Shown here piece by piece: positions 1 through 12,469 of a DNA stretch of 64,000 nt. The position numbers and the translations under genes are program-made. The notes below the pieces were generated by a model. The model saw only the letters and a list, made by a program, of their open reading frames with translations. It was not told the DNA's origin and ran no database searches. Numbering within the stretch: the stretch's first letter is position 1; every line of letters starts with the position of its first letter. Source of the DNA: Cryptomeria japonica (Eukaryota > Streptophyta > Pinopsida > Cupressales > Cupressaceae); contig NC_081415.1 of assembly GCF_030272615.1 (NCBI RefSeq), positions 627,355,240-627,419,239 on the forward strand, given 5' to 3'.

Positions 1-1847
1 TACTTATCATCATTCTACCAATTTGGTTTGACCTTTGGTTCATATGGAGGATTGTCAGGAATTGTTATTATCTTGTTTGCCTCTAGCTTCTTGAAAGCTG
101 ACTCAAGTGATTCTCCCAATGGGGTGTATTTCCTTCATGGTTTGGAAGTTGTTTGAGTATTCACTTGGTTATTTGTAGAATTTTATCCAAAAATATGATT
201 TTGGGTCGCACTGTATTAGCATCAACAACACCATCATTGATTGTGTTCTTGTTCTTGTCCCAAAATCTTGGCTTGTCTTTTCCTTTAAAGTCCTCTTTGT
301 TTTCTTTGAATATTTTGATGACACCTTGCTTAATTAGGATCTTCTCTATCACTAAGCCTTTTTCAATGACGTCCTTGAAATTGAACAAGCAAGCTTTCCT
401 TAAATCATAACCAATTTCTCTGTGGACATTCTGGGTGAACATCTCTACCATTTGTTTTTGTGGAATTTCACAAGAGAATCTATTGGCTAAATTCCTCCAT
501 CTTTGTAGGAATGATGAAAATGACTCCCCATCCTTTTGCTTGGTGTTGCACAAAGTGGTGACTGATATGTTTGTCTCTATATTGTATGAGAAATGTTGTA
601 TGAAAGCTTCGACCAGATCACCCCAAGACTTAATTCCAAGTGGAAGTTGGGAGAACCATCCCATAGCTTGATCACCTAAGCTTTGAGGGAACAATCTCAT
701 CAAGTACATTTCTTCTGATGCTACCGCAATGCAAGCTGTGAAAAACTGTCTTATATGTGCCTTAGGGTCTCCTTTGCCTCTGTACTTATCGAACTTAGGT
801 GTCACAAAATGTGTAAAAAAAGGAGGCATTGGAATGCTTTTATCAAATGGATAGGGACATGTGTCTCTCATTGTGTAAGCTAGCTTTGGTGTATTTATGT
901 CCTCCATTTTCTTTTGTAAGTCCTTAATTTGCTGTTCCAAATTGTTCTTAGGTGGAGACCGACTTCTTGGACCATATCCCATGCCCGAGCCACCGCGTGG
1001 AGGAGGAGCATGTTGCATATATGGATGGTATTGATCATACATATGTTTATATGGAGGAGGTCTATAGTGATGCTGTGTATATGGACCACTTGGTATAGAG
1101 TCATGATCAGGAACGAAATATCTGTTTTGTCCATATATACCATACTCTACAAGCATGTCATGAGTTTGTTCTAGTGTTGCCCCCAAATTTGACGTGGGGT
1201 TTCCTTGTGTCCAAATTTTGAACATGCATTTGGATATCCAATTGATTGGGTGATTGGTCCTTAGCATTTGTATGTGATTGAGTATATTTTTATGCATAAG
1301 ACTTCCATAATGGTCTGCGAAGGTGAGGATCATATGCTTGACCATGTATATGTGCGACCTTAGGTTTTTGAAACAAAGATGATGGTGATTCAGGCACAAA
1401 ATGTGGTCCTCTACTGCCTCCACTATTAGGCCTCCTTTGATCCATGTTGAGTTGAGGTTATTGCAAAGGTCGAAGTTCCATTATTTGAGACATGTCAAAA
1501 TCACGAGGAATCCTGGCTCCACTTTGTGCCATTACTTGTAAGAAATATTGTCCATCTCTCCTCATTATTTCCTCAACCAATAAATTAAAACGAGGATCCA
1601 TAATGGAGTCTTCCACTTCTGCTAAATGTACAGAAAAGTTGTCCATATTGTCATTGTGTGTATCATTGTTGTTTGTAGTGTCCATGTTCTCAACATTTGG
1701 AATGTTTCTATAGGCATCCATGTCAGGTAATGTGGTATGATCAGAATTGAAGAAGATATCATTGTCATATTCATAGGCACTCATGTTTGCGGACCCTTGA
1801 GCCTCTTTAGTTTCTCTCCTAGATTTTTGGGAATGGGTTTCAACCAT
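1..1847 (-). pseudogene. gag: gag of element E1 (partial)
   Basis: The start ATG at 1847 opens MVETHSQKSRRETKEAQ, which matches the gag start of A. The N-terminal part (1847-1458) is closed by a TAA where A has CAA. After small indels the frame resumes through a Gln/Leu coiled segment (LEQQIKDLQKKMED). It continues into the retrotransposon gag (capsid) core, from PYPFDKSIPMPPF to KDVIEKGL, which is uninterrupted. A TGA at about 153-155 lies between capsid and zinc knuckle, at the same codon as a TGA in element A. Gag forms the virus-like particle and packages RNA. The capsid core is intact here, but the whole gene is not. Confidence 0.85.
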
Positions 1848-3456
1848 GAACTAGGTCTTGACCAAGATGTGTGAGACTAGATAAAAATGGAAAGAGTATG
1901 GAAGACCAAGAGTTGGATGGAATGTAAATGAATCTGAGGTGTAGTTGCAATGTCCAAAGTGTAAGACCAAGTATGTATGTAGTAGAGTAGGTGTGGCTTC
2001 CAAAGAGATGATAGTTTCTCTTGATGAGGTAAGTTGACCTTGACTTTAAGTAAGACCAAATGAGACCCAAAGGTGATAGACCTTGATGAGGGACCACTTA
2101 GCAAAATGTTGTTGTATGTAGTATGTTGACAAAGCAAGATGAGGACAAGCAAGTGACCTTTTGACTCAAGTTTAGACAAATGTGAATGTAATGCAAGGTG
2201 TAAAGCAATGATGAACTTTGTGAGACCTAAAGGTAGGTTGAATGCTAGATGAAAATCTCGAGAAATAACTTAGGAAGCTCAAGAATTTTGAAACCGATTG
2301 CTCTTGTTTGTTGGACTGTAAATTTTGCCAATACTGAACACAGATGTGCCTATATACTTCACAAACACGGTTATAAAATATGAGTGCAATTTTTTCCAAT
2401 TTGTGAATTTATTGTTGTGACCAAATCTGAATTTGTGACCATTTTTCGTGACAAGAGGACACAATGTTGATGAGGAATCAATGTTTGCAAGTGTTTACAC
2501 TCAAAATGACTCAAAGAAAAGTGTGTTGTTTGATGTAAAAATATTTTGCATATACTTGAAGAAACAAAAGACACAATGTCATGATGTTTGGTCTTGAATG
2601 TTTGAATGTTCAAAAGAACACAAGCACAATTCTTATGGCTGGCTAGGACAATAGTTGTTGATCCCACATGGGGTTTCCCTGAGGCTATGTTAATTAGAGA
2701 GGATACTTAGATACTTGACCCCACTGGCACCACCCTCGGCACTCACTTCTCTAGGCCAGCCAAGCATTAGTCCCCACGAAAAATCCCCATGACGAACTTT
2801 GTATCTCTACTAAGAATCGTATGTGTGTGGGCCGCTCCAAAGGTCCGACCTCCTGCCCTAACAACTAGAAGGATTTTGGCTTTCTAAAACAAAAAGGTGC
2901 TAGTAAAGGCATCCACTCATGTGGCCATACATGTGGCACTTTCAGCTCTGTAAATACAAAAGGCTCCCAACCGGTAGGGGTTACACCCTACAACTGATCA
3001 AATAAATTTGATCAAACGGGTTAATGGGGAGACATAGTGTCGGTATGAACTAATCAACACACGTTACCCATGGCTTTCACCATAGATACAACTATTTATA
3101 CTGGTTTGGAAGAGGTGGGTTTTCCTTGCTACCACTTGGGTCATTCTCTCCTCACTAGTAGTCCTAATGACCACACGGGGAGATAGGCCCTCAAGAGATT
3201 AAATAAAAAGAGCCTATTGCTCAAGACACAAAAGACATTGGTTCAATTTTAGTGCACCAATTGAAGTGTTTGGTAATCTATGAAAACAAGACACAAAATA
3301 AAGATAAAAAACCCTTGCCAAAATTCTGCAACAAAGATTTGTTAGTAGTTTTGCAATAATACCCCTCCTGCAAGCACACAAGTTAGGTAAATTTTAGATC
3401 CAAAAGACTTTGTGAAATAGGGGCCTTCGAGAGGATGTTTTTTTGATAGATTCAAA
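1848..3456 (-). other. Leader (5' UTR) of E1, conserved block
   Basis: This non-coding leader aligns with 17883-19639 of element A. It is less AT-rich than its surroundings. It contains a TGATCAAAT/ATTTGATCA hairpin (2995-3014) also present in A at 18311-18330, and a neighbouring GTAGGG/CCCTAC stem. Two units of the 20-nt-period motif survive at 2339-2348 and 2360-2369, 21 nt apart. No convincing coding sequence was found. A packaging or dimerisation role is inference. Confidence 0.7.
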
Positions 3457-4340
3457 GATCTGATTTTCCATGAGTTATTTTGCATCATAAAAAACATACC
3501 ACTTATAAAATTTCAAGACATTTCTAGAAATGTAAGAAATTCCAAAAAAGTTTCTAATTTGCTCCAAAAATTAATTTTTTTATGAAAAATCATAAACAAT
3601 TCATAGAAAATGCAAAATTGATTCCAAAACTCTTAATTTTTTACTAGACACTCCTGATAGCCTTCCAAACCTGTATAAAAAAATTCCTGCAAAAATTCCA
3701 AGTAGTTTGTGCGATATGATCAAAATAATGCAAAACCCTAACGTTTAAAGATCTGATTTTTAGGAATTATTTTGCTTCAAAATTAAAATTACAAAAGAAT
3801 AGATCCTATGTATAATTATAAGAGATTTCCAAAAAATGTAAGAAAATCCGAAAAATTCGCTCATTTTCTCTCAAAATTATTTTTTTATGAAAATGCATAA
3901 AAAATTCATAAAAAATTTAAATATGCTCCAAAAAATCCAATTTTTTTATTAAGCACCTCGGATAATGTTCTTAACCTGCAATTTTTTTTTTATGCCAAAA
4001 TGAAAAAACTGTTTGTGAGATCTGATCAAAATAATGAAAACCCCTAATTTTTAAAGATCTGATTTTTTAGGAAATATTTTGCATCAAAATTAAAATCACA
4101 AAGAACAAATCATGTGTATAATTCTGAGAGATTTCCAAAAATGTAAGAAAATCCAAAAAATTCTCTCATTTGCTCTCAATTTTTTTTTTAAATTCATAAA
4201 ATATTCATGGAAAATGCAAATGTGCTCCAAAAATTCTGAATTTTGGATTAAGAGCTCCTGATATTGTCTTCAACTTGCTAAAAAATTTGGTGCGAAAATT
4301 CGAAGCCGTTTGTGAGATAGGATCAAATCTCTCCAAGATC
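3457..4340. repeat. Three tandem copies of a ~300-bp unit in the E1 leader
   Basis: Each unit begins with GATCTGATTTT (3457, 3750, 4056) and continues through an AT-rich stretch with TTTTGCATCA and GAAATGTAAGAAA-like phrases. Periods are 293 and 306 bp. In element A the same leader position, between PBS and the conserved CTTGTGTGCTTGCAG block, holds the 20-nt-period array instead. Confidence 0.8.
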
Positions 4341-4451
4341 TTGATTTTGTGTCCAAAACCCTAGCTGCGCAAGGTTATTCTCCAAATTGTTTTACAAAAC
4401 AATAATATAGGGTTAAAAAAATAAAAAAATACAGATCTAACAAAAATCCAT

Positions 4452-4472
4452 GTCCCACCAGGCGTGCCAAAA
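4452..4472 (-). other. Primer binding site of E1
   Basis: On the minus strand TTTTGGCACGCCTGGTGGGA follows the LTR end directly. The TGG start would pair with the CCA end of a tRNA. I did not assign the tRNA. Element A has the equivalent TTTTGGCACACTCGGTGGGA. Confidence 0.7.
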
Positions 4473-5237
4473 TGTTTATGGTGAAAGTGGATAACAATAT
4501 CGAAAGACTAAAATAGATTCAACCACAAAAACCCTAGCCTAACAACAACAAAGATCCACCATAACATATGAAGATTACCTAAGACAATGTAAATCAACAA
4601 AATCACAAAGATTATATCATCACATGTCCAATAGGGTTTGGATTTCCATTCTTCCTATCTCCATTGATCTTGCTTGATATATCTGCTCTCAGATTTTATG
4701 TGTGCACAAGAGCTCAACAAAGAACGAAAATGTGGTTGCAAGTAGGCTTGATCGCATGTGAAAGTTCAAAAGCGTAGTTGAGTGTTGATAATGAAGGAAG
4801 TATCTCCTTATATAGAAGACACTATAAAAAATGGAGGGATAAGATTAAGAGGTATAAAAGATAAATGGTCGGCTAGGATTAGAGGGTAGGTAGAGAAAAT
4901 AAGAAAATAATGAGAGGGTAGGTAGTGTAGAAATTAAGAGATGAATGACATGTGTCATAGGTGGAAATGGCTAATGAATTAATTAATTAAATAAAGATTT
5001 ATTTAATTAATAGAAGAAGTGGGATCAATTAAATAAATAAAAGTATTTATTTAATTTAGGAAAAGGGGAATTTAAAGAAATAAAAGTATTTATTTAAATG
5101 AGAAATAAGGTTAGAAGAGGATAAATGAATTAATTAAATAAATAAAGATTTATTTAATTAATAGAAGAATTAGGCTAAAATAATTCAATAAATAAAGATT
5201 TTTATTTAATTAGACAAGACAATTTTATGTGTCTACA
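4473..5237 (-). repeat. 5' LTR of element E1
   Basis: The LTR is 765 bp. On the minus strand it starts TGTAGACACATAAAATTG and ends CACCATAAACA. It shares its AT-hairpin-rich U3, a TATA box (TATATAAGG, minus strand, about 4806-4815) and R/U5 with the LTRs of element A. The end is fixed by the PBS that follows immediately. Confidence 0.85.
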
Positions 5238-5725
5238 AGGCCGACCTAGAATTGATATATTTTTGCACAAAGCAAGGTTTAAACATTGTAATACCACCAA
5301 AACGTGATCTCGAAATTCAGGGAGAAAAAGTCAGGACCATGGTGCTACACCATGGTCCGGTCAACTTTTTTCTAATTTTTTAGAGATGCAAGGTTTCGTG
5401 ATTACAAAGCTAATCCTAGCTTGGTGCGACAATCGAAGGTGTTTAGATATGCAAAATTAGGCCTTCAAAGTCGAAATAGGCTTTATTAGGACTTATGATT
5501 AATTGATTAAAGAAGATAAAATAAAAAGGGATGCACTTAGGGTTAAGGGTCCAATTTTATAACGTGTGGAATGATAAGAGAGGACTTTAGATTTAATTAA
5601 ATTAATAATTAAATGCCTAAAGGAATCTTGAAAATACAAAATGTAACACACTAAGGCGGGTGCTAACTTAAGAGTGGAATTGTACAACCCTAATTAAGGG
5701 TGTACAATTTACAACACTATATTTA
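5238..5725 (-). repeat. LTR family F, copy 1 (truncated by E1)
   Basis: This ~485-bp segment aligns with 50267-50736, including a strong hairpin (5334-5358) and the phrases CCTAGAATTGATATATTTT and GGTGCTAACTTAAG. In the second copy the right edge is TGTAGCGTCC on the minus strand, so this is the U3 side of a minus-strand LTR. E1 cut into it at 5237. Confidence 0.7.
5334..5358. other. Perfect hairpin in LTR F copy 1
   Basis: GGACCATGGTG and CACCATGGTCC form an 11-bp perfect stem around a 3-nt loop. It is flanked by partly complementary AAAAAGT and ACTTTTTT. The same hairpin occurs at 50350-50395. Confidence 0.85.
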
Positions 5726-6900
5726 GCCTCCACTCTAGCAGTCATATGACACCATGTGCATATGCAAGCTATAGTATAAAAAATTAAACATTCATGGGAA
5801 AAAGGATATGACCATAATACGTCAAGCGAAGCCCCCAACAGTATTTGTATACAACATTAGGAACCACATTGTTAGTTAAAATCACAAAATCACCTAAATG
5901 CTCACTAAGAGAGATGAAATTCAAGGGTAGCTATATGCCCCCTATTTTGGCTTGCTAATTAGTGAGTTGAAATAGGGTATCATGTTTACCACATTGAATT
6001 GTGAAGGAAAATTGATAGCAAATGCTCACAACAAGGTTTGATACAAGATCAAAACTAATGGAGAATCATTTGGTTAGAAAGAGATCTAAAGCACGACTTT
6101 AACAAAATCAAGTGTGCAAGAATCAGAGTTTTCTAACACAAAATGCAAATGATTAAGTGCAAAATACAAAATTAGGGTTTGGAAAAAGAATTACCTCTTA
6201 ATAAATAACAAGTGTAAAGGGACCTTTTTGATAAATGAAAGGAAGAAGATATCATTATCTAAAGACATCCACCTTCAAGAATAGAGGGGATCTTTCATAA
6301 AGATGTGTTGCCCAACATTTGAAATACCCAAAATTTGAACATTGAATTGGTCCTAATGTTGTATGAAGTCTCAAATATGTGTCTCTGCAAAATGAGTGAG
6401 CATGTGATCCAAGGTTGTCATTCTTAATCTACATTGTGGTCAATCGTAAATATGCCAGTCAAAACGTGAAAAATGGATGAGTTTTGAAAATTACAAGGAA
6501 TTGAGGGAAATCGCTTTGTGAACATGTCATGAGCATCATTTTGTGCCATATGACCAATTTTTGTGCGAGCCCAGTTCACAGTTTGCGATATTTTAAATTT
6601 TCAAAATTTGATGTCCCTCGCTCTAAAATTAATTAAAATCCCTCACCCTAGGTTTTTTCATGAGGATCAAATGATGGTATTTTCTCATTGTCCCATCATG
6701 AAAGCATGTTTCAAATTTCAGAGCCTAACTCCTTACCATTTAAAAGTTATGGCCGTTTTTTCTAAATTTGGGTAAAACTTTTAATGGGAAATATTTAAAT
6801 TATTTTTCAAAAATAATTTAATATTTTAAATTGGTTTCTATATTATGATCATTTCGGGGAAAAAGTTATTTAAAAATACCATTATTTTCATTTCCCCTTT
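5726..6900. other. Gene-free AT-rich DNA
   Basis: I see no coding similarity, RNA gene or clear repeat boundary. The open frame near 6563-6775 has no recognisable motif. This is probably old, eroded transposon sequence. Confidence 0.5.
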
Positions 6901-6949
6901 CTCCCACTTCGTGGTCAACGGCTCCACAAGTCCAAATCATAACCTTTGA

Positions 6950-7200
6950 GAGATTTAGGTAAGAAATGCTCCATTTTGGAGCATTCCTAACCCAAATTTA
7001 TGACCGCAAAATTAGAAGTTAAGATTGCTCCAAAATGCAGCATCTCTAACTCACAATTATAGCCTCTCACAAAAGAGGTTAGGAATGCTCCAAAACATAG
7101 CATCTCTAACCTTCCTTTCTAACCTTGTGTGGGCTTGCTTTATGAGTTACATAAAAGGGTTAGAAATGCTCCGTTTGGGAGCATTCTTAACCTTTTTCAC
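6950..7200. repeat. Four diverged units built on a GAATGCTCC motif
   Basis: AAATGCTCC/GGAGCATT occurs in both orientations, followed by CTCTAACC or TCCTAACC, in four units about 60-80 bp apart. Two units are hairpins (about 6963-6988 and 7165-7191). The DNA on either side shows no gene. Confidence 0.6.
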
Positions 7201-7210
7201 AGGACAATGA

Positions 7211-10200
7211 AATTTTGATGGGTGTGGCTCAGGTTCAGGCTCCACTCAATTTGTTTTATTCATGAGGATTGAGGAGAAAACTATCTCGAGATCGAATTGG
7301 ATTGAGGAGACGCTTCAAATGTGCCTGTTCAAGGTCAATAAAAATTCTCAAGACTGTCGGTCGACAGATTTAGTTGAATATGTGGCAGCAATTATATTGG
7401 TACAATAATCACAGGGGTGTTCACAAAAAGATTTGTTGAAAAGATGGTGGAGGATTGACAAACATGTCTACAAAATGTGGAAGACTAATTGAGGATAATC
7501 ACAAAGGGGTTGTAAAGGCATTTGAGCAAACTCAATTGGCAAAATATATTCAAATATGTAGAGTGTTGAAAAGGATTTAAAAACTTTCAAGCAATTTGGA
7601 AATGATAGTTAAAGAGTTTCTTTTCACAACTTGTACAAAAATGGAATACTTCGAATAGGTTTGGATGTCCATCAAGTTAAATGAAGATAAGGTTTTTGTC
7701 TGATATCAAGCAGAGATTCCATTTGTGAAATGAAATAAAACGGTTCACACATGGAATGGTTTTGAATTTGGAATGTGAGAACATTTTAAAAAATAGGATG
7801 AAATCACAGCTAACAAAAGATAGAGGAGTTGGGCAATTGCTATAGTTCACAAATAGATCATGAGACTTCTTCAAAAATAGTTCAGAAGTATTGATTCTTG
7901 TTTTGTCTGACATTATAAAGCCTATGTGTTGAAAACTATCAAAACATAATGAATGGGGATTTTTGTCTAATATTTTACTTGGAAATACTCTAGTAGATAT
8001 GCGTGCAAAATGTGGAATCATAAGACTTGTTTGACAAAATGCTTCAGAAATGTAGTCTCATGGAATGTGACGATTCTAAGATATGCACATTCACAACTTT
8101 GAAGCAAATGCGATTGGCCGGTGTATAGTCAAATTGCACAATTTTTCCCAGCATCTTTCTTCATTGTGCCAAAACAAGAAAGGCTTTGGAATAGATTATG
8201 GATAGCTATCAAAGCTTTAAGATATGGAGATTTTGTCAAATGCATCTCATAATTGTGGGACCAATTTCATGATCTTAGCCAACATCCTCCCTGTCCGTGC
8301 CAAATACAAGTTTTGCAACAAGTTGATGGTGTCCATCAAAGCATGACCATGGTGAGATTTTTATCAGATGTCATAGTTACAGTTCCCTCATAAACATATA
8401 TAGAAAGGATGAAAGCATTGACAGGTTCATGAGGTATTTGACAAAGCACATTAATGAAATACAATCTCAGAATGCAATGATTGCAAAGTTCGCACGAGAT
8501 GCAATGCAGACTGTTGAAAAGTCTTTAAAAACTTGTAAGAAAATACAATTAGCAAGCCTGAAGCTAAATCACCACCTTTGTAAATGCTTTGCATTGTTGT
8601 TTTAAGAAGAGAACACTGAAACAAAAAAGTGGACATTCATCAATGAACAAAGGTATCATTTCCATAAATCATGATGAACATGTATGCAAAATATGGAGTC
8701 AAAGACAAGACACACGAACTATTTGTCAGAATACCTGTAGGAGATGGGGCCCCATGAGATGTTTGGATTTCTGTTATTATAAATGTGGAGGACACAAACC
8801 GTGGGTTTAGCATAAATAATTTGTTTTATAAAATACCTCAAAAGAATATGATTAGTTCAAATGTCATAATATGAGCAAAGCATTTTAACTTGCTTGATGA
8901 AGAGCTTCAAGGAACACAATCAAACAAAGTGCAAATGGGTTCGATGTGAAAAGGCAGATTGAAGATAGCAAACATTTGATTATTTGCACCATGATGAGGA
9001 TAGGAAGAACTTTGTTGAAATGGACCAATATTATCATACCACAAATTTTGTGGAATGCCATTGTTGCATGAGAAATATTTTTGGTTGAGATAGGTTTGGT
9101 TCAAAGTCGATAAATTTATTGAGCTGTCATTTGGTTTCTATAGGATACATGGTAAAATATGGATTGGAGAATGCATTGCAAAAATATCATTTGAAATAGA
9201 TCTAGAGGAATCCAATGAATTCAAATGATAAGAATCAGGTGAAGGAACTCTTTATAGAAAGAATGCTTGACAAAAAAAAATTGGAGCTAAAATCCTTAAA
9301 GGAAAGTTGCTATTGAATGGGTATCTTTGGTGACAATGATTCATGTATAAATGTATGATATTTTCATACTACTTGATCTTTTTCATGCTTATGGAGACAC
9401 TTGGAGTTTAATTTTCTCTTCAAATAGAAATATTGTGTTTTGTGTTCTAAAATGGCTAGATTGTGAAATGATTACAAAGGCAAATGGAGCAGATGAAGAT
9501 GAAGATGGAAAGCTAGCTCGACAAGATCAAATTTTTTTGACTTTCTTCAAAGCTAAGAGTTCTAAATTTCCTTTTGTAAGAAGTGACTTATATCACTTTT
9601 TCTAATTAAAAATTCGAATATGAACTTCATCTTTTGTAAAAGTTAGGTTAATCCTAACTTGTCTTGCAAATAGGTCATTATGAGAAATGGTCACTTAGGT
9701 AGTTAATCTAAGTGGGCACCTAAGTTGGTTATTCCAAGTGATTATTCTAAGTATTCAGGCAAATTGGTTATGGGTTGTTTATCAAGGTGAGCCTATAAAT
9801 TCAAGGCTCTTTATAATGTAAAAGGGAGACTTTTTACAGAGGGGAAACTATGTTGAAATTCTAGGAGAAACTTGTAATGATATTTTGATTTGCACTATGT
9901 ATAGAAAGGATTTTGGACTTGTATATTTCCAAAAGGAAAATGAAGAATACATCTTAGTTCGTGTGTTCTAAATGTGTTCATGTGTTATCATTGTTGATTT
10001 CTCATATGTCAAATTGGTAGTCTTTTTATGCATATGTGATTTGTACAATTGATGTGATGATACACAAGCAACCTTTGGTATCTTAGTTTGAATGTTTTGA
10101 AGTATCTTATCTCTGTGTATGTTGAGATTTTTCATTCTTCTTTATCGTCATCTCATGGCTAAGCATATTATGTTATAAAATCCCCTTGTAATTTGTTGCA

Positions 10201-10985
10201 AATGTCGAGAAATTTGTTGATGTTCATATGTCTATTGTTGGGGTTTCTATCTTTTATTTCTTTTTAGTTTTATGTTTTCTCCTTTATGTACTTTCAGGTT
10301 AAAAGTACACAAAAATCCCAAAATACCCCAATCATACGGGGGAGTTGCCCCTCTCAAATGTAGAGGAAGATTGCAGTTTGATTGCAATCTCTCCAACTGT
10401 TGGAACGATTGTCATTGCTCTTTGGGCAAACAGGGTCAATTTTGAAGGAGAATTCACAATGAATTCTATTTACCAACAAGATGACATCTTTAAAAAGAGA
10501 AGGAAAATAAGAATACACACCTTATCCAATATGTAAGAAAAAGTGGATTCTTAGAGAAGGATTTCACACTTTCACTAAGGAGATATTGTTCATGAAAGAT
10601 GTATTATTTCAAACAGAGAATAGGTCCTAAACAAAGAGCACACATATTCTATGCAAGAAATGACAACAAATGAAAGATGCGACTCAACAAAGGAAAGGTG
10701 AATCATTAGGAGAAGAGATAGAAGATATAAATATCACCTTTGTCCCCCAAGAATAGAGGCAAGGACATAAAAGAGGGATCATTTATAAAAGAAACACTCT
10801 TCTAAAAGAAGGACAAAGATCCTCATCAGGGATAAGCACGTCCAAAAATATAGAAGAGTTCATTATAATTTAGACACCACTCAATGAAGAAAGGGATTTG
10901 ATGAATGGTTATAGACTTCCAACACTAAGGAAGAGGTCCCAATTAAGGATATGTACTTAAGATCCCCATTAGAGATACTTGTTCC
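7211..10985. other. Gene-free AT-rich DNA between E1/F and element B
   Basis: No domain or frame longer than about 115 codons with a recognisable product was found. Phrases such as GCAAAATGTGGAA and TTGTCTGATATC recur, hinting at diverged internal repetition. The stretch 9640-9990 has an LTR-like look (short direct phrases, a CTATAAATTC box near 9803) but I could not define ends. Confidence 0.5.
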
Positions 10986-12096
10986 TGTATCAACTTAAGT
11001 TTCACCTTAGAGAAATTACCTACAAACTCATTAGTCCATCATGCAAATATAAGTCAAGCTTCAACCAATGAAACAACATCAAATAAAAACAAAATAAGAG
11101 ATTATACCTTCATGATTTATGTCTCATTGTGTCCTAACCCCATTGTTCTTGGTTGCAGATGATTTTGCTCTCAGAAAAGCACTAGTAGCTTCCAAGATTG
11201 CAAGTGTGGAATGGACTGATAGATGATATGATATGCAAAAACTAATTCTATGATAATTATTTATGCTAAATTGCTCAAAAAATCTAAAAATGCTAAACAA
11301 ATGAACTCACAGATGCAAAGATAAAGACTCATGATTGACTATGAGATTAGCTATTAGTTCCAAAAATGGCTTAGGAGACCTCTATTTATAGATTTTGAGT
11401 GCATAAGCTTAGGTGGCAGAGATCAACGGTCATGATTAAATCTTGCAATTTGGATGGCTATGAGCAAGAGGTTGAGATGTGAGAGATAATGGTGGAAGAT
11501 GTTCCTCCTACACCTACAGGATGGAGGAAAAGCCAAGTGTCAGAAGGCTCACCTTGACCGAGGAGAAGACTTGAGAGAATATAGGATAGTTGGAGAAGAT
11601 TTAGGGATTAGAGGACAAGTGGACTCAACTCCCTCCAAAGATGTAGGAAGGTTGGAGAGAATATAGGGAGGTTGAGGAATATGTGTATGTACACATTATT
11701 TGAAGAATAACTTGAAAGTTTGAAGATAATGGTGCATATTAATATTAAAAATATTAATATCTTTAGCCACATGATTGATGAGTTGGCAAAGAAGAAGATG
11801 ATGTGGAGATGAGGGTAAGTTGGACAAGGAAGATTAAATAATTAAAAAATTATTTAATTGATGAGACTATAGGATAGAGGATAGAAGTTAATTAAATATT
11901 AGATATTTAATTAATTTAGAAGAAAGGGATATAATGAATTAATTAATTAAACATTTCAATTAAATTAATTAAAAGAAGAATATGAAATGAATTAAATAAA
12001 TTAATCTTTTCAAATTAACTATCTAATAGAAGAATAATTATTAAATAAATATAAAATATTTATTTAATTGCTCATAGCCAATTTTATGTGTATACA
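10986..12096 (-). repeat. 3' LTR of element B
   Basis: The right edge is secure: on the minus strand it starts TGTATACACATAAAATTGGC right after the PPT. The left edge at TGTATCAACTT (10986) is inferred from its distance to the TGCTCTCAG landmark shared with the E1 and C LTRs. A minus-strand TATA box, TATAAATAGA, lies at 11391-11400. Confidence 0.6.
11391..11400 (-). promoter_or_regulatory. TATA box in the element B LTR
   Basis: TATAAATAGA on the minus strand lies in the LTR, in the position expected for a core promoter driving the element's genomic transcript. Confidence 0.6.
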
Positions 12097-12112
12097 TTTT
12101 GTCCCTCTTTGA
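12097..12112 (-). other. Polypurine tract of element B
   Basis: On the minus strand TCAAAGAGGGACAAAA abuts the LTR start. It is the plus-strand primer site for reverse transcription, and places the LTR to its left as the 3' LTR. Confidence 0.8.
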
Positions 12113-12189
12113 AATGATGTTGAGACAACATTGTTTCAAAGATTAAATCAAGTCTCGATATTGCCTCTGACGAAGATAAAAATCTAATT

Positions 12190-12400
12190 GTGTGCCCCCT
12201 CGAGAGATTGATCATGAAATTGTTGAAAAAATTGATTGAGCGATTAATCTCACGATAATTGATTGAAAATATTTGAAAATAGGCCCCTCAATTAAATCCA
12301 TTTTTGAAAAAGAAATAAAATTGCCCCACTTGAAACATTAATTACCCCTTCAAAAATTAAAAAGGTAATAATAAAATTAACCCAGGTCTATTTATCCTCA
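12190..12400 (+). promoter_or_regulatory. Putative promoter of the antisense gene in element B
   Basis: TGCCCCCTCGA (about 12193-12203) is shared with elements A and C at the same side of the PPT. A TATTTAT box near 12389 lies about 140 bp before the exon 1 donor, close to the TATA-to-donor distances in A (~162) and C (~179). The box is weaker than in C. Promoter activity is inferred. Confidence 0.45.
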
Positions 12401-12469
12401 TTTGCAATTTGTTAGCTTTTGGAAAAAAAAGAATTTGGAGTGTTGAGATGGCAAGATATTGATCCAGTA

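Larger units (their letters stand above)
1..5237 (-). mobile_element. E1: 5' part of a Tat-like Ty3/gypsy LTR retrotransposon
   Basis: The element reads right to left: 5' LTR (4473-5237), PBS, a 2.6-kb leader, then gag, which runs off the left window edge. Pol and the 3' LTR are outside the window. Its LTR, leader blocks and gag closely match element A at 16616-32714, so the two are members of one family. The element is inserted into an older LTR (family F) whose remainder continues at 5238; the flank aggcc is the probable target-site duplication, but the partner copy lies outside the window. Orientation follows from the gag reading direction and the TG start of the LTR at 5237. Confidence 0.85.

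Noticed and set aside
9351-9605. 84-codon open frame near a TATA-like region
   Set aside because: No motif, Lys/Phe-rich composition typical of AT-rich random frames, no neighbouring exon structure.
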